Notes: generated by a model from the letters alone, not told the origin. Positions 25,218-34,124 are shown, numbered from the stretch's first letter. The stretch: DNA of 54,077 nt from Candidatus Uhrbacteria bacterium (GCA_018700535.1 JABITQ010000072.1:1-54077); one strand, 5' to 3'. A program made the numbers and translations.

Positions 25218-28200
25218 CTAAGCCTCTCTTTGCAGGTTGATATCTGCTAACTCTTTCTCGATAAATAATTCATTTGATTCGATCTTTCTAAGAATCTGAC
25301 CATACTCTGGAGTATGTCTTAGTTCTTCGTTTTGCATATCGACAAGCATGGTTCTAAACGCTTCTGTTTCTCCAAGTGTGTTGACCAAATCTTTGCGCAT
25401 GTCGTTTGCTGTGTGTTGCGCGTTGTATCCATCGCTATCAAAGACCACTTGGGTGACAGTGTTTGTTGTGTCCGGGTAACCACCCACCATTTTGTACCCA
25501 CGATAGATTTCGTTTGAGGTGATTCCGCGTGCGCTAAGGGCTTGCTCTTCGTATTGCCAATGGTCAAAGCGAGCCATGTTTACATTTGTAACCTCACCTT
25601 TGAGGTTGTAGTGAAATCTTACTCTTCCGTGCCTGTTTGCAAACCGTCCTAATTTTTCACCGTCTTGATATCGGGTTTTTCCTGCATCGGAGTCGCTGGT
25701 CTGTTCTGTCGGTTCGCCGTTATTTACTGCTACAACACCCCCGCCACCAGTATCTACTGGAGCCTCTGGTGCAGCGGTGTTAACGAGAATAATACCAGAT
25801 GTTTCTGCGGCGTGCTTGATAACATTATGGGCTCTGTCTAAGTATTCTGCGTTACCACTGCGAAGTTCTGCTGCCAATAACCTTCGCAACAATACAGCCT
25901 CACCAGATGTGGGGTTCTCAATAATTTGAGCTGAGCGGAGAGCTTTCTCGTAAATAAAGATACGCATTGCTGTTTCTTTGATCGAATCTTTTCGGTCATC
26001 AATGCCGTTAAAGGAATCTTCCTCCCAATTGTCATCGAGCAGCTCTTGCGATGCGGTGGCGAATGACGGTGGGGCCTTGGCGATCTCGTCGTCTAGGTTG
26101 ATGCTTGGGGTGTGTGAACCATCGTAATCAAATTTGATACGACCAAGTCCTTTTACTTTAATTTTTACATCAGACTCACTTGCTTCAACATCGGCTTTGA
26201 TATCCGCGAGAGTTTCTGTTGATAGTGAGGCAAGTTCTTCGTTTCCTTGTTCGCCAATGCGAGCGATTTCATCGAGCATCTCGCGACGAACTAGATGTGC
26301 TTCTGCGCTATCGCCTAAGTCGTTGTCTTCAAGTGCGTGCAGGGTTCGCTCATAAGCTTCGATGCGTAGAACAGCTTGCTTAACCACCTCGATGTCGTGA
26401 GCGATCTCTGCTTTAAGATCTGAGTCGAGAGATGAGCTTGCCATCATTGCGTCGACTTGCTTCAGCTCTGCGGCATTCAGATCCATTCCAGTGATCTCTG
26501 CTCCCGTAACTGTGCTGTCTGGTCCGTGTTCAAAATCAACCTCAACACCCTTACCAAGCATAAGCTTGTCGATACCTGCTGAATGAGGTGTTGGATCAGA
26601 TGCAATTGATCGTTCGGTAATCGACCCAATGCGTGATCCGCTTTCGTAGGTGAGTCCTTGTTCTTCAGCCTCAGCAAACGTCATTGCTTCACCTGTAGCA
26701 GTGTCAACGAGTTGGATACCACCATCTTTTGTGGCATGCACAGCAATCTTTCCAATAGCGTCAGTATCAAGTCGCGTGTCTCCATCTTCGCGGATCGCTC
26801 CAGCGTCACGTGCGGTTTGAACGGCTTTGTCGAGCGCCCAATCTTTTACTCCGGTATCGTCGCCTGTATATCCAAACGATTTAGGATCTTCCATGTACTG
26901 GTTGCGAAGAAGTGCTGTGATGCTGTTGTGATCTCTGTCTGCGCTAACAGTAATTTCTTGAGAGACTTCAATGATCGGAGTTTCAACTGGCGCTGAAGAC
27001 TCTGCTGACGCCGCAGCTCCGGTTTCTGCTCCAGGCTCTGTGGTTGCAGCTACCGCCCCACCATCGACACTTGCAACTGGTGCCGGAGTGCTTGTTTCGG
27101 CAGTAGAAGGTGTTGGTGTGGTTGTTGATGTGGGTGTAGGTTTCGGTGGTGGAGTGACGGTTGCTGGAGTTGTCGTCGTAGATGAGTCTGGTGTCGCAAC
27201 AGCTTCTTCCTTACTGTTAAACAGGTCTGTAAAAAAGCGTACGACTGGATTTGAAGGATAACGATCGTCTGCTGCTTCTAGCGCCTCAGTTAAGCTCTTT
27301 TTAAGACCTTCTACATGTTTACCAGGGGCGATATCGCCAACATCATCACCGAATGCAAAAGTGGCAAGACCACCAAAGGTAGCGAGAGTTCCAAGGGCTT
27401 TTATTCGGCTAATGTTTCGTCCCCAAATGGTTTTTGCTCCTCCTCCCTCAAATTCATTTATTTTTTCATGGATTCCACTCACAATCATTTCGTTCCAGTA
27501 TGCATCTGGACGTTCACCCTCCTCAATTTCCTTACTGACTTTTCTATGACGTTCAAATAGTGAAACAGCAGAGAATGAGGCAAGACGATAAACTTCAAGC
27601 CCCGTTACTTTGAACAGTGTGTTAATTCCTTGTTTGAGCACCTCCGTCTCCTTGATGCGTGTCTCAATAGACTTTTTGAGAACCTCAATAATTTCCTTGT
27701 TCCGTTTTTCTTCAAGATCTTCAAGATCTTGCTCGTACTTATTGATGATGCCTTCGATCTTTCCAATCAGCTTCGCTTTCTTTGTTTCAGTGAGGAATTC
27801 AGATTGTTGAATTCGTTCTGCAATTACACGTTGTTTTTCGATGAGTAGCTCGTGTCCAGAAAGCTTGGGTTCTTTTTCTGCTGCTTTGAGCGCATCGAGA
27901 ATACTTGCTCTTTCTTTGTTTGTGTAGCGTCTCTGGAATCCGTATTGAATTGCATCAGGGATTATTTTTACACCAAAAATACTCATGGCAGCACCAAGCC
28001 CAGCACCAGCTAATGCTTTGGCTGTATCAACTCCTGTTGCTTCGTAGTCCTCTTTTTCTTCCGTGCGGAGCTCACCAGTAAACCGACGTTTGAATTGTTC
28101 TGCATGTCGACCGAGACTTTCTTTAAATCCTGATTGTTCGACAGGTTCTGAATCTGACTGCTCTTCATCGTTTTCAACCTGTACTGATTCTGTGCTAACA

Positions 28201-29798
28201 GCAGGATTGATTTCATTCGACTTGTCGTCGTCGACTTGCTCGTTTTTTAGAATCGCATCTATTCTTGCGGAGGCTTCTGTTTGAAAACTCACTCTCATGC
28301 TTTCTGTGCGAAGACTCTTCTCAACTTGAAGCCATTCATCAATGAGTTTTTCTGTTTCTGCTTCAATGGCTACCACACGTTCAGGGGAGAGGCTTAACAT
28401 CTCGTCCTTTTGGACGATCGAAAAATCGTCCATACCGAGCATTTGCTCTAATTGATGAACATCATCTTGGATCTTGTCATCGACGGCTGTGATTGATTCA
28501 GTGACAGTGTCTGGGGTTTGTGCTTTTACACCATCGAGCATTTCATTGATCTCTGCCAAGATATCATTGAGATAAAGTCGATTTATTATTTTTTCGCTTA
28601 ACAAAATTGGATCCTTAGGAGGATTTTCCGGATAAGTTTCTGTAAGGGTTCTAATTAGTCTGGAAAGCTTAATGTCAGCATCTTTCAGTTGTTGTACAGA
28701 TAGTTTTTCAAATTCACTTGTATTTTTTATTGCATGCAAAGGCCATTCAGTTTCAAGGGTTTTCAAAAGCCTCTGCACTCTTTCTAGCTCCAGCTTGTGT
28801 TCTGCTGGATTTTCATTTTCCAGCTGTTTTTCTTGGGTTTGCTCGGGTGAGAATCTTTGTCTGTCACCAGAGTTCACAACGGCATTGTGGATGTGCATTG
28901 GGAAAAAGTTTTCAAGAAGCTTTTCTTTTTCTTTCGGTGTTGATTCAATCTCTTCTGAAATTAATACAAGAAGTTTTTTGAGATCAACAAGATCTTCCAG
29001 CGACCAGCTATCAAGTTTTTGCAATTCCTCCAAGGTGCGGGAAATTAATGAAACTTTTACATCTAGGGAGGATCCTAGTTTTTCTAGATCCTCCAGCACC
29101 TCACGTTTTTGCTCTTGCAGCTCGACGTTAGAAGGATTTCCTTCTGGCACTCGTACAGCAAGAGGCTCCGCGGCTCCAAACACAGAAACAGCTTTATTGA
29201 TTCGAGTCTTGATTGTGTTGGCAAAGGCCGCTCGATCTGATACTGGCACCTGTTCAAAGTCGTACTTTATTTGATTCAGTATATTAACAAGGTCTTGTAG
29301 TTGGTCTGCAGACATGTGTCCAAGTCCATCTAGCTTCTTTTCAGTTGTGCCAAAAAGAACCCCTGCATCTTTTAGAGCAGATTGAAGATCTTGTAATTTT
29401 CCCCATGCTTCTGTTTGCTTCTTACGCTCACTTTCTGCATTCGCTGGAGATGTGGATTCTGGGGTAGTGGCTTGTGGGGGGAATGAGTTATCGGCCACTG
29501 TTGTGTCGATGATTTTTCTAGCGCTATTTACAAACGCACCTTTAGCTGCTTCCTTGTCTGCTTCAGGGATTGAATCAAATTCTACCAGTATTTTACCAAG
29601 TTCATGATGAAATGCGTCTAGCTCTTTTGCGGCCAGATCATCAAGAATGTCAATTTTGGTGTCGGCTGATATGGAAATAATACCTCTTTGAATCAAGGCT
29701 GCCCGAAGAGTCTTGACGTTCTCCCAAGCTTCATCTTGTATTCTGAGCCTTTCTTCCCTGGAAATTTTCCCCTCATGGCCTGGTGCATCTAAGTTCAT
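25218..29798 (-). CDS. Giant membrane-anchored coiled-coil protein, 1526 aa
   Basis: Not recognised. Residues 1-560 are acidic, helical and repeat-like; three segments with spaced Leu/Asp patterns (LDDLAAKELDAFHHEL, LDGLGHMSADQLQDLVN, LDSWSLEDLVDLKKLL) look like divergent copies of one helical unit. A hydrophobic stretch at about 590-615 (ALAGAGLGAAMSIFG), a long charged coiled coil (about 630-760) and a second hydrophobic stretch near 800 follow. A Thr/Pro linker covers about 860-912. The last 600 residues hold mixed alpha/beta segments, including several G-rich strands. It could link the envelope to a cytoplasmic scaffold, but that is inference. The start overlaps the upstream stop (ATGA). 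Confidence 0.75.
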   Translation of the reverse strand: MNLDAPGHEGKISREERLRIQDEAWENVKTLRAALIQRGIISISADTKIDILDDLAAKELDAFHHELGKILVEFDSIPEADKEAAKGAFVNSARKIIDTTVADNSFPPQATTPESTSPANAESERKKQTEAWGKLQDLQSALKDAGVLFGTTEKKLDGLGHMSADQLQDLVNILNQIKYDFEQVPVSDRAAFANTIKTRINKAVSVFGAAEPLAVRVPEGNPSNVELQEQKREVLEDLEKLGSSLDVKVSLISRTLEELQKLDSWSLEDLVDLKKLLVLISEEIESTPKEKEKLLENFFPMHIHNAVVNSGDRQRFSPEQTQEKQLENENPAEHKLELERVQRLLKTLETEWPLHAIKNTSEFEKLSVQQLKDADIKLSRLIRTLTETYPENPPKDPILLSEKIINRLYLNDILAEINEMLDGVKAQTPDTVTESITAVDDKIQDDVHQLEQMLGMDDFSIVQKDEMLSLSPERVVAIEAETEKLIDEWLQVEKSLRTESMRVSFQTEASARIDAILKNEQVDDDKSNEINPAVSTESVQVENDEEQSDSEPVEQSGFKESLGRHAEQFKRRFTGELRTEEKEDYEATGVDTAKALAGAGLGAAMSIFGVKIIPDAIQYGFQRRYTNKERASILDALKAAEKEPKLSGHELLIEKQRVIAERIQQSEFLTETKKAKLIGKIEGIINKYEQDLEDLEEKRNKEIIEVLKKSIETRIKETEVLKQGINTLFKVTGLEVYRLASFSAVSLFERHRKVSKEIEEGERPDAYWNEMIVSGIHEKINEFEGGGAKTIWGRNISRIKALGTLATFGGLATFAFGDDVGDIAPGKHVEGLKKSLTEALEAADDRYPSNPVVRFFTDLFNSKEEAVATPDSSTTTTPATVTPPPKPTPTSTTTPTPSTAETSTPAPVASVDGGAVAATTEPGAETGAAASAESSAPVETPIIEVSQEITVSADRDHNSITALLRNQYMEDPKSFGYTGDDTGVKDWALDKAVQTARDAGAIREDGDTRLDTDAIGKIAVHATKDGGIQLVDTATGEAMTFAEAEEQGLTYESGSRIGSITERSIASDPTPHSAGIDKLMLGKGVEVDFEHGPDSTVTGAEITGMDLNAAELKQVDAMMASSSLDSDLKAEIAHDIEVVKQAVLRIEAYERTLHALEDNDLGDSAEAHLVRREMLDEIARIGEQGNEELASLSTETLADIKADVEASESDVKIKVKGLGRIKFDYDGSHTPSINLDDEIAKAPPSFATASQELLDDNWEEDSFNGIDDRKDSIKETAMRIFIYEKALRSAQIIENPTSGEAVLLRRLLAAELRSGNAEYLDRAHNVIKHAAETSGIILVNTAAPEAPVDTGGGGVVAVNNGEPTEQTSDSDAGKTRYQDGEKLGRFANRHGRVRFHYNLKGEVTNVNMARFDHWQYEEQALSARGITSNEIYRGYKMVGGYPDTTNTVTQVVFDSDGYNAQHTANDMRKDLVNTLGETEAFRTMLVDMQNEELRHTPEYGQILRKIESNELFIEKELADINLQREA

Positions 29799-30115
29799 AG
29801 AGTTTCAATATGATCGCGAATTTGATCGATTTTTTGTTCGCGCATGACTTCGTCTGTGGCTTTTGTGATCTCGGTCATCTCTTTGTTGTTTAGAGATTCC
29901 TTCTTTGCGTTGAAGTCTTCTGTGATGTCGTTGAGGGTGTTAAGGAGTTTGTCTACGAGCTCGATGTCTTTGTCCTCCCAATCCAAAAGAAGTTTCTCTA
30001 TCTCAGCTTGTTGCTCGGGGCTTGGGGAGAGTGCAAGCATGTCGATTACCATCAGCTTTGTTTCGCGATCAAGTGATCCATTTTTGAGAATGTCTGTAAT
30101 GCGAACCCAATCCAT
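29795..30115 (-). CDS. Small helical protein, 106 aa (paralog of upstream gene)
   Basis: Not recognised. It is an acidic all-helical protein. The N-terminal part (LDRETKLMVIDMLALSPSPE) parallels the upstream gene's LPDDVKQAFVSLIPDMTPEQ, so the two look like paralogs. Both continue with a helix (about 40-60) and a long charged helix, as in a helical-bundle adaptor. It overlaps the giant gene by four bases and begins one base after the upstream gene, so all three are translationally coupled. Confidence 0.65.
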   Translation of the reverse strand: MDWVRITDILKNGSLDRETKLMVIDMLALSPSPEQQAEIEKLLLDWEDKDIELVDKLLNTLNDITEDFNAKKESLNNKEMTEITKATDEVMREQKIDQIRDHIETL

Positions 30116-30116
30116 A

Positions 30117-30440
30117 CTATTGCTCTAGCTGATTAAGAATGTCTTCTACTTCATCAAGCTCTGCCATTGTTTGAGCCTCAAGATCTTTTCGCTCTTTTGT
30201 GTAGGCATCATTTGCAAGCTCAATACTTTTTACAAACTCTCGCGCTTCAATCTCAGGGGCACCTGCGACATTTTTTTCTAAAATTGCGATGAGCATGTCT
30301 ATCTGCTCTGGTGTCATGTCGGGGATAAGCGAAACAAAAGCTTGCTTAACGTCATCAGGTAATGATGCAGTATGCAAAAGAAGGCCAATACGATTTCCAA
30401 TCACTTTGGCTTGCTCTTCAGGTGTTGGTTGGTCAGTCAT
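30117..30440 (-). CDS. Small helical protein, 107 aa
   Basis: Not recognised. First gene of the three-gene operon with the 1526-aa protein. A short helical N-terminal domain (about 8-55) carries TPEQIDMLIAILEK, followed by a charged C-terminal helix (about 65-107, with LEAQTMAELDEVEDILNQLEQ). It is divergent from the deaminase fusion gene at 30481, with only 40 bases between start codons. Since the two small proteins and the giant one are coupled, they may form a complex. Confidence 0.65.
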   Translation of the reverse strand: MTDQPTPEEQAKVIGNRIGLLLHTASLPDDVKQAFVSLIPDMTPEQIDMLIAILEKNVAGAPEIEAREFVKSIELANDAYTKERKDLEAQTMAELDEVEDILNQLEQ

Positions 30441-30464
30441 AGTATGTATGGTATTTTCCTTTAG

Positions 30465-30470
30465 TATAAC
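30465..30470 (+). promoter_or_regulatory. -10 of deaminase fusion gene
   Basis: TATAAC ends 10 nt before the ATG at 30481 in a 40-bp divergent gap. No -35 is convincing. It predicts a leaderless or almost leaderless mRNA. Confidence 0.35.
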
Positions 30471-30480
30471 ACTTTCTTTT

Positions 30481-31392
30481 ATGACAAATGTGGATTACCC
30501 GTACATGCCAGAAGGACGAGAGTTAAAGTTTGTTTCGGTGGAGGATTCTTTTATGCAAGAGGCTGCAAAAGCTCGTGGTGAGCGCGCTGGAGATCCGCTT
30601 TGGCCCATTGGTGCCGTCTTGGTAAAGGATGGGGAAGTTGTTGCTACAGCAGGGAACGGCTTTGATAAAGGGGCCGGCCGGGTGCATGTGTGTCCGCGGA
30701 TTGTGGAGGAGTGCGCGAGTGGTGTTGGATACGAGTTGTGCGACTTACACAATGCAGCAGGGCACGCCGAGCCAATGGTGATTAAGGTTGCGCGTGACGC
30801 CGGTGTAGAGACGGAGGGCGCAGACTTTTATATGTACGGTCATTGGTGGTGCTGCGAGCCTTGCTGGAATGTGTTGATCGATGCGGGGGTGCGAGATGTA
30901 TATGTGGTCGACGATGCGCATGAGCGTTTTAGTCGAGATAGGGTATATGCAGAAACGTTGAAATCGACGGTGAAGAGCGCGTACATTGCAGGGCCGATTA
31001 CAAACGTTGTCGACTTTGAATCTCAGAAGAAATTTTACGAAGCGATTGGGGAGGTGTGTGAATCAATGGGGTGCAAAGCAAGGATCCCGCATCGCGACAA
31101 TGTTGTGAATGAAATCTTTGATGGTGGTAATTGTGAGCAGGTGTATGAGTGGGCGACTAATGAGGCACATGTAAACGATGTTGTGGTGGCAGAGGTGAGT
31201 GATCCATCACTTGGAACGGGTGGGGAACTGGTCGAGGCTGTGTATGCAAAAAGGCCTATTGTGCTGCTTTCAAAAGTTGGGTCTAAGGTTTCTCGGTTTG
31301 TTCTTGGGAATCCAGCGGTGGTGTATCACATCGAGTACGAGAATCAGGAGGATGTTTGTCGAAAATTGAAGAATGTTTTGAAGCAGTTGTAA
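30481..31392 (+). CDS. Zinc deaminase fused to nucleoside deoxyribosyltransferase-like domain
   Basis: A 303-aa two-domain protein. Residues 1-160 are a cytidine/deoxycytidylate deaminase fold: HAE (near residue 97) gives the zinc His and catalytic Glu, and CEPC supplies the CxxC ligands. The usual Pro before the first Cys is Cys here. The distance from the second Cys to the AG of the next helix fits dCMP deaminases. Residues 165-303 resemble nucleoside 2-deoxyribosyltransferase / DNPH1-type N-glycosidases (AYIAGPITN, then DPSLGTGGELVEAVYAKRP). Together it could deaminate and salvage or clean up deoxynucleotides; this is inferred. The start is the ATG at 30481; upstream in-frame sequence overlaps the divergent gene. 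Confidence 0.8.
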   Translation: MTNVDYPYMPEGRELKFVSVEDSFMQEAAKARGERAGDPLWPIGAVLVKDGEVVATAGNGFDKGAGRVHVCPRIVEECASGVGYELCDLHNAAGHAEPMVIKVARDAGVETEGADFYMYGHWWCCEPCWNVLIDAGVRDVYVVDDAHERFSRDRVYAETLKSTVKSAYIAGPITNVVDFESQKKFYEAIGEVCESMGCKARIPHRDNVVNEIFDGGNCEQVYEWATNEAHVNDVVVAEVSDPSLGTGGELVEAVYAKRPIVLLSKVGSKVSRFVLGNPAVVYHIEYENQEDVCRKLKNVLKQL

Positions 31393-31396
31393 AAAT

Positions 31397-31441
31397 AAAC
31401 ACCACACTTAGGCGACGATCGTCACCTAAGTGTGGTGTTTT
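31397..31441 (+). terminator. Terminator of deaminase fusion gene
   Basis: A long perfect stem with arms AACACCACACTTAGG and CCTAAGTGTGGTGTT, followed by TT. It begins just after the stop. Confidence 0.85.
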
Positions 31442-31446
31442 AAGAG

Positions 31447-31476
31447 AGTGTTCAATAAGATTCATTTGTCTTATTG
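31447..31476 (+). other. Perfect 10-bp inverted repeat
   Basis: TTCAATAAGA and TCTTATTGAA around an 8-nt loop, between two terminators. There is no T-tract directly after it. It may be a protein-binding site or an extra RNA hairpin. Confidence 0.5.
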
Positions 31477-31490
31477 AATACAGGTAATCA

Positions 31491-31521
31491 AAAACAGCCT
31501 GTTTATAGCTGTTTTTTTGGT
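31491..31521 (-). terminator. Terminator between fusion gene and dcd
   Basis: The stem AACAGC / GCTGTT has T runs on both strands. On the minus strand it lies about 65 bases after the dcd stop. The bases between (31521-31585) are pyrimidine-rich with no other feature I can name. Confidence 0.65.
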
Positions 31522-31585
31522 TTTGCGACAACCACCCCTAACCCTTCCTTCCCTGTACTTAAAAGGAGGGGGATCGGAATGGTGA

Positions 31586-32239
31586 TTATGCTTTGTAGTT
31601 TTCTTTTAGTTCATCTAGCTTTCCGTTCACCAGCAATTCTCGCTCTTCATCTTTGTCGAGCTTGAATCCTTGTGAGCCACTCTCTGAATATTTGGCAGCA
31701 GAGACTCCGTGGAGGTTTGCTTCCTCGGGGGTGAGGGTGTCGTCTAGTTTTTGGAAGATGACTTGGCAGACGCGCTCGCCGGGGTAGATGCGGAGTACTT
31801 GGTCGCCGGCTTCGTTTTTCATTGGGAAGATCAGGTTGCCTTTGTAGCCTGTGTCGATGATACCTGAGAGCGAGAGGTTGATCCCGCGGCGGTTGGTGCT
31901 GGTGCGCGGGAAGAGGATTGCCATGAGGTTCATGGCGTTGACCTCGATGCGCTCAAGACTTGTTCCGATCACAAACTCGTTTGGGAGCAGATCGAAATAC
32001 TGTCCGGGTTGGAGATGGATCTCGTCGAATTGTTCGCGGTGTACATCAATGTCATCGATTGAGACTTTGATGGCGCGCCGTCCTTTCTCGTCTACGGTCC
32101 AGTTGCGGGGGATAAGGAATTTGTAGCCGAGGCGTAGGTCGACGGCGTGGGGCTGCATTTGGAACTTGTCCACAGCAGGGGTGAAGCGTAAATCACCAGA
32201 AGTGATGGATTCTTGGATTTGTTTGCGGGTAAGTACAGA
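31586..32239 (-). CDS. dcd: dCTP deaminase
   Basis: A homotrimeric dUTPase-fold enzyme converting dCTP to dUTP. It has MQPHAVDLRLGYKFLIP, the active-site region FPRTSTNRRGINLSLSGIIDTGYKGNL (Ser, Arg and the catalytic Glu/Asp region) and RIYPGERVCQVIFQKLD. At 217 aa it is near the family norm with a slightly long tail. The start at MSVLTRKQI (32239) matches family N-termini; two in-frame ATGs lie upstream. No separate dUTPase is seen, so some bifunctional activity is possible but cannot be told here. Confidence 0.9.
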   Translation of the reverse strand, partial: SVLTRKQIQESITSGDLRFTPAVDKFQMQPHAVDLRLGYKFLIPRNWTVDEKGRRAIKVSIDDIDVHREQFDEIHLQPGQYFDLLPNEFVIGTSLERIEVNAMNLMAILFPRTSTNRRGINLSLSGIIDTGYKGNLIFPMKNEAGDQVLRIYPGERVCQVIFQKLDDTLTPEEANLHGVSAAKYSESGSQGFKLDKDEERELLVNGKLDELKENYKA

Positions 32240-32278
32240 CATAGTGGTCATAGCCTGACACAAATTTGGCAATCAGAA

Positions 32279-32302
32279 AACCCCATCTTAGACAGATAGG
32301 GC
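32279..32302 (-). terminator. Terminator overlapping the 171-aa orphan's end
   Basis: The minus-strand stem CCC-t-ATCT / AGAT-g-GGG is followed by TTTTC. The last codons and the stop at 32288-32290 lie inside the hairpin. Confidence 0.6.
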
Positions 32303-32803
32303 TTGGCGTTGCAGAATGCCGAGCTGTTGCTTGAGTGCAGCAAAGTCATCGGTTTGCAGATTCTTGTGATGGCCGCGTTGCTCGTGGAGCATTCGAACCA
32401 CCAGTGCTGCTTCAGGAAGCTTGTTCAGGCGCATGGCTGTGAAGACCAGGACGAACAAGGTCTCGGTGGGGATTGAGATGGGGGCATGCATCTCGAGGAG
32501 TCGTTCCCCAACCAGATAGATGTCGTTGAGTAGATTCCAGGCGCCATCGAGATCTCCCACCACCTGCATTGCCCAGCCGCCATGGCCATACTGGTTCATC
32601 TCGTTTGCGCCATGTAGAAACGTCGGCTCATCTAAGAGGATATGAACAGCGAGCCCAAGGTCGTCATCTGAGACTTCTGAGATCTCTGAAGATCTTCCGC
32701 GCCTTCTCATTACTGAGGCGAGAGCTGTGTTGCGGACGCGGTATTTGAGTATGGCTGTTTTGATTACCCATCTTGTTGGTGGGTGTGTGGCAAGGTTGAT
32801 CAT
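32288..32803 (-). CDS. Orphan protein, 171 aa
   Basis: Not recognised. A soluble helical protein with a basic N-terminus (RWVIKTAILKYRVRN and RRRGR), then a TPR-like or repeat-helical pattern (GDLDGAWNLLNDIYLVGERL, then LNKLPEAALVVRMLHEQRG). A strong AGGAGG lies 5 nt before the ATG, which core genes lack. It has its own promoter directly behind the rplA terminator, and a terminator at its end. It stands alone between rplA and dcd where the rplJ/rplL genes often follow in bacteria. Likely an acquired single-gene unit. Confidence 0.6.
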   Translation of the reverse strand: MINLATHPPTRWVIKTAILKYRVRNTALASVMRRRGRSSEISEVSDDDLGLAVHILLDEPTFLHGANEMNQYGHGGWAMQVVGDLDGAWNLLNDIYLVGERLLEMHAPISIPTETLFVLVFTAMRLNKLPEAALVVRMLHEQRGHHKNLQTDDFAALKQQLGILQRQALSV

Positions 32804-32823
32804 GAATGCCTCCTGCTTGCAGA

Positions 32824-32852
32824 AGGCTATTAATAATTTAGGTTTGTGTCAA
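32824..32852 (-). promoter_or_regulatory. Promoter of 171-aa orphan
   Basis: TTGACA (32852-32847), a 17-nt spacer and TAGCCT (32829-32824). The -35 starts three bases after the T-run of the rplA terminator. Confidence 0.6.
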
Positions 32853-32857
32853 CCAAA

Positions 32858-32889
32858 AACACTCGCCCGAAGGCGAGTGTTCTTTTTTT
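32858..32889 (-). terminator. Terminator of the rplK-rplA unit
   Basis: A perfect 9-bp stem, ACACTCGCC / GGCGAGTGT (32859-32867 with 32872-32880). On the minus strand the loop reads TTCG and TTTTTGG follows. Confidence 0.85.
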
Positions 32890-32894
32890 GTTTG

Positions 32895-33575
32895 TTACGC
32901 GATGTCTACCTTGATTGCAGGTCCGAGTGTTGTACACACGGTTGCGCTCTTGATAAAGATGCCCTTTGTTGTTGCTGGTCGAAGACGTTTGATTTGTTCA
33001 ACCAATGCCTCGAGGTTTTCTTGTAGCTGAGCTTCTGTAAAAGATGCGCGGCCAAATATCTGGTGGATGTTTCCATCCTTGTCATTTTTAAATGACTCTT
33101 TTCCAGCCTTCTGCTCTTGGATCATCTTTGTGACGTTTTGACCAACAGTGTCAGTCTTTGGGTTTGGCATAAGTCCACGTGGCCCGAGCAAACGCGCGAG
33201 CTTTGCGATCTTAGGCATCATGAGTGGTGTGGCAATAGCGACATCAAAGTCGATCTTTCCTTTTTGCGCCATCTCAGCAATGTATTCTTCATTACCGACA
33301 ATGTCAGCACCAGCCTCTTTTGCCTCTGCCTCTTTTTCAGCCTCTACGAATGCTGCAACACGCTTTGTCTTTCCAGTTCCGTGTGGAAGCGCAATTGTTC
33401 CACGCACTTGCTGATCAGACTTTGTTGGATTGATTCCGAGGCGAAGATGAAGTTCAACCCCTTCGTCATACTTAGCTGTTGCTGTTTTCTTGCTGAGCTC
33501 CATAGCTGCACCAATGGTGTAGGTCTGGTTTTCGTCAACGAGAGCCTTTACTGCTAGATATCGTTTACTTGGCAT
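32895..33575 (-). CDS. rplA: 50S ribosomal protein L1
   Basis: uL1, 226 aa, of the L1 stalk; it binds 23S rRNA and in many bacteria represses its own operon. It has the family segments GTIALPHGTGKTKRVAAF, ATPLMMPKIAKLARLLGPRGLMPNPKT and FIKSATVCTTLGPAIKVD at the C-terminus. The start is MPSKRYL at 33575; an earlier in-frame ATG (33611) gives an untypical extension. No Shine-Dalgarno site is seen. It lies 54 bases after rplK. Confidence 0.95.
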   Translation of the reverse strand: MPSKRYLAVKALVDENQTYTIGAAMELSKKTATAKYDEGVELHLRLGINPTKSDQQVRGTIALPHGTGKTKRVAAFVEAEKEAEAKEAGADIVGNEEYIAEMAQKGKIDFDVAIATPLMMPKIAKLARLLGPRGLMPNPKTDTVGQNVTKMIQEQKAGKESFKNDKDGNIHQIFGRASFTEAQLQENLEALVEQIKRLRPATTKGIFIKSATVCTTLGPAIKVDIA

Positions 33576-33629
33576 AGTGGTTCGGTCGATCAATTTCTTG
33601 ATCTCCCACATTAGGTTATTGAATAGTGT

Positions 33630-34055
33630 TTAGCCTTTGATCTCAACTCCCATCTGCTTTGCTGTTCCTGCAATGATCTTCATTGCTTGCTCAACATCGT
33701 TTGTGTTGAGATCTGGCATTTTCTTTTCTGCAATCTCTTGAAGTTGCGCACGAGTCAAGCGTCCTACCTTTGTGGTAAGTGGGTTACCAGAACCCTTCTT
33801 GATTTTTGCAAACTTCTTGATCATGTCAGAAGCAGGTGCAGTCTTGGTGATAAAGTCGAATGAACGATCGTCATAGACGTTAATGATCACCGGTACAATT
33901 TCTCCGCGACGGTCCTGTGTTGCAGAGTTGAATTGGTTTACAAAGTCTCCAATAGGGAGTCCGTGCTGACCAAGAGCTGGTCCGATTGGTGGGGCAGGTG
34001 TAGCCGCTCCTCCAGAGATTTGCAGCTTGATCTGCGTCATGAGTTTCTTTGCCAT
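33630..34055 (-). CDS. rplK: 50S ribosomal protein L11
   Basis: uL11, 141 aa, at the factor-binding centre of the large subunit. The N-terminal domain has QISGGAATPAPPIGPALGQHG and the C-terminal rRNA-binding domain has GSGNPLTTKVGRLTRAQLQE and IAGTAKQMGVEIKG. Its length is normal. The order secE-nusG-rplK-rplA is the classic bacterial arrangement. The 97-base gap to nusG holds a palindrome-related sequence also found upstream of secE. Confidence 0.96.
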   Translation of the reverse strand: MAKKLMTQIKLQISGGAATPAPPIGPALGQHGLPIGDFVNQFNSATQDRRGEIVPVIINVYDDRSFDFITKTAPASDMIKKFAKIKKGSGNPLTTKVGRLTRAQLQEIAEKKMPDLNTNDVEQAMKIIAGTAKQMGVEIKG

Positions 34056-34094
34056 AGTGTTTATAGTGGATTCTCGTATTTAGCGAGTGACCAC

Positions 34095-34124
34095 ACCACA
34101 GTCGCTCGCGCGCAACGTGGCAGG
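34095..34124. repeat. Degenerate copy of the secE-upstream palindrome
   Basis: In the nusG-rplK gap. It shares TCGCTCGCG, four unlike bases, then ACGTGGCAGGG with the perfect palindrome at 35003-35028. The left arm has diverged, so it no longer forms a clean hairpin. Confidence 0.4.
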
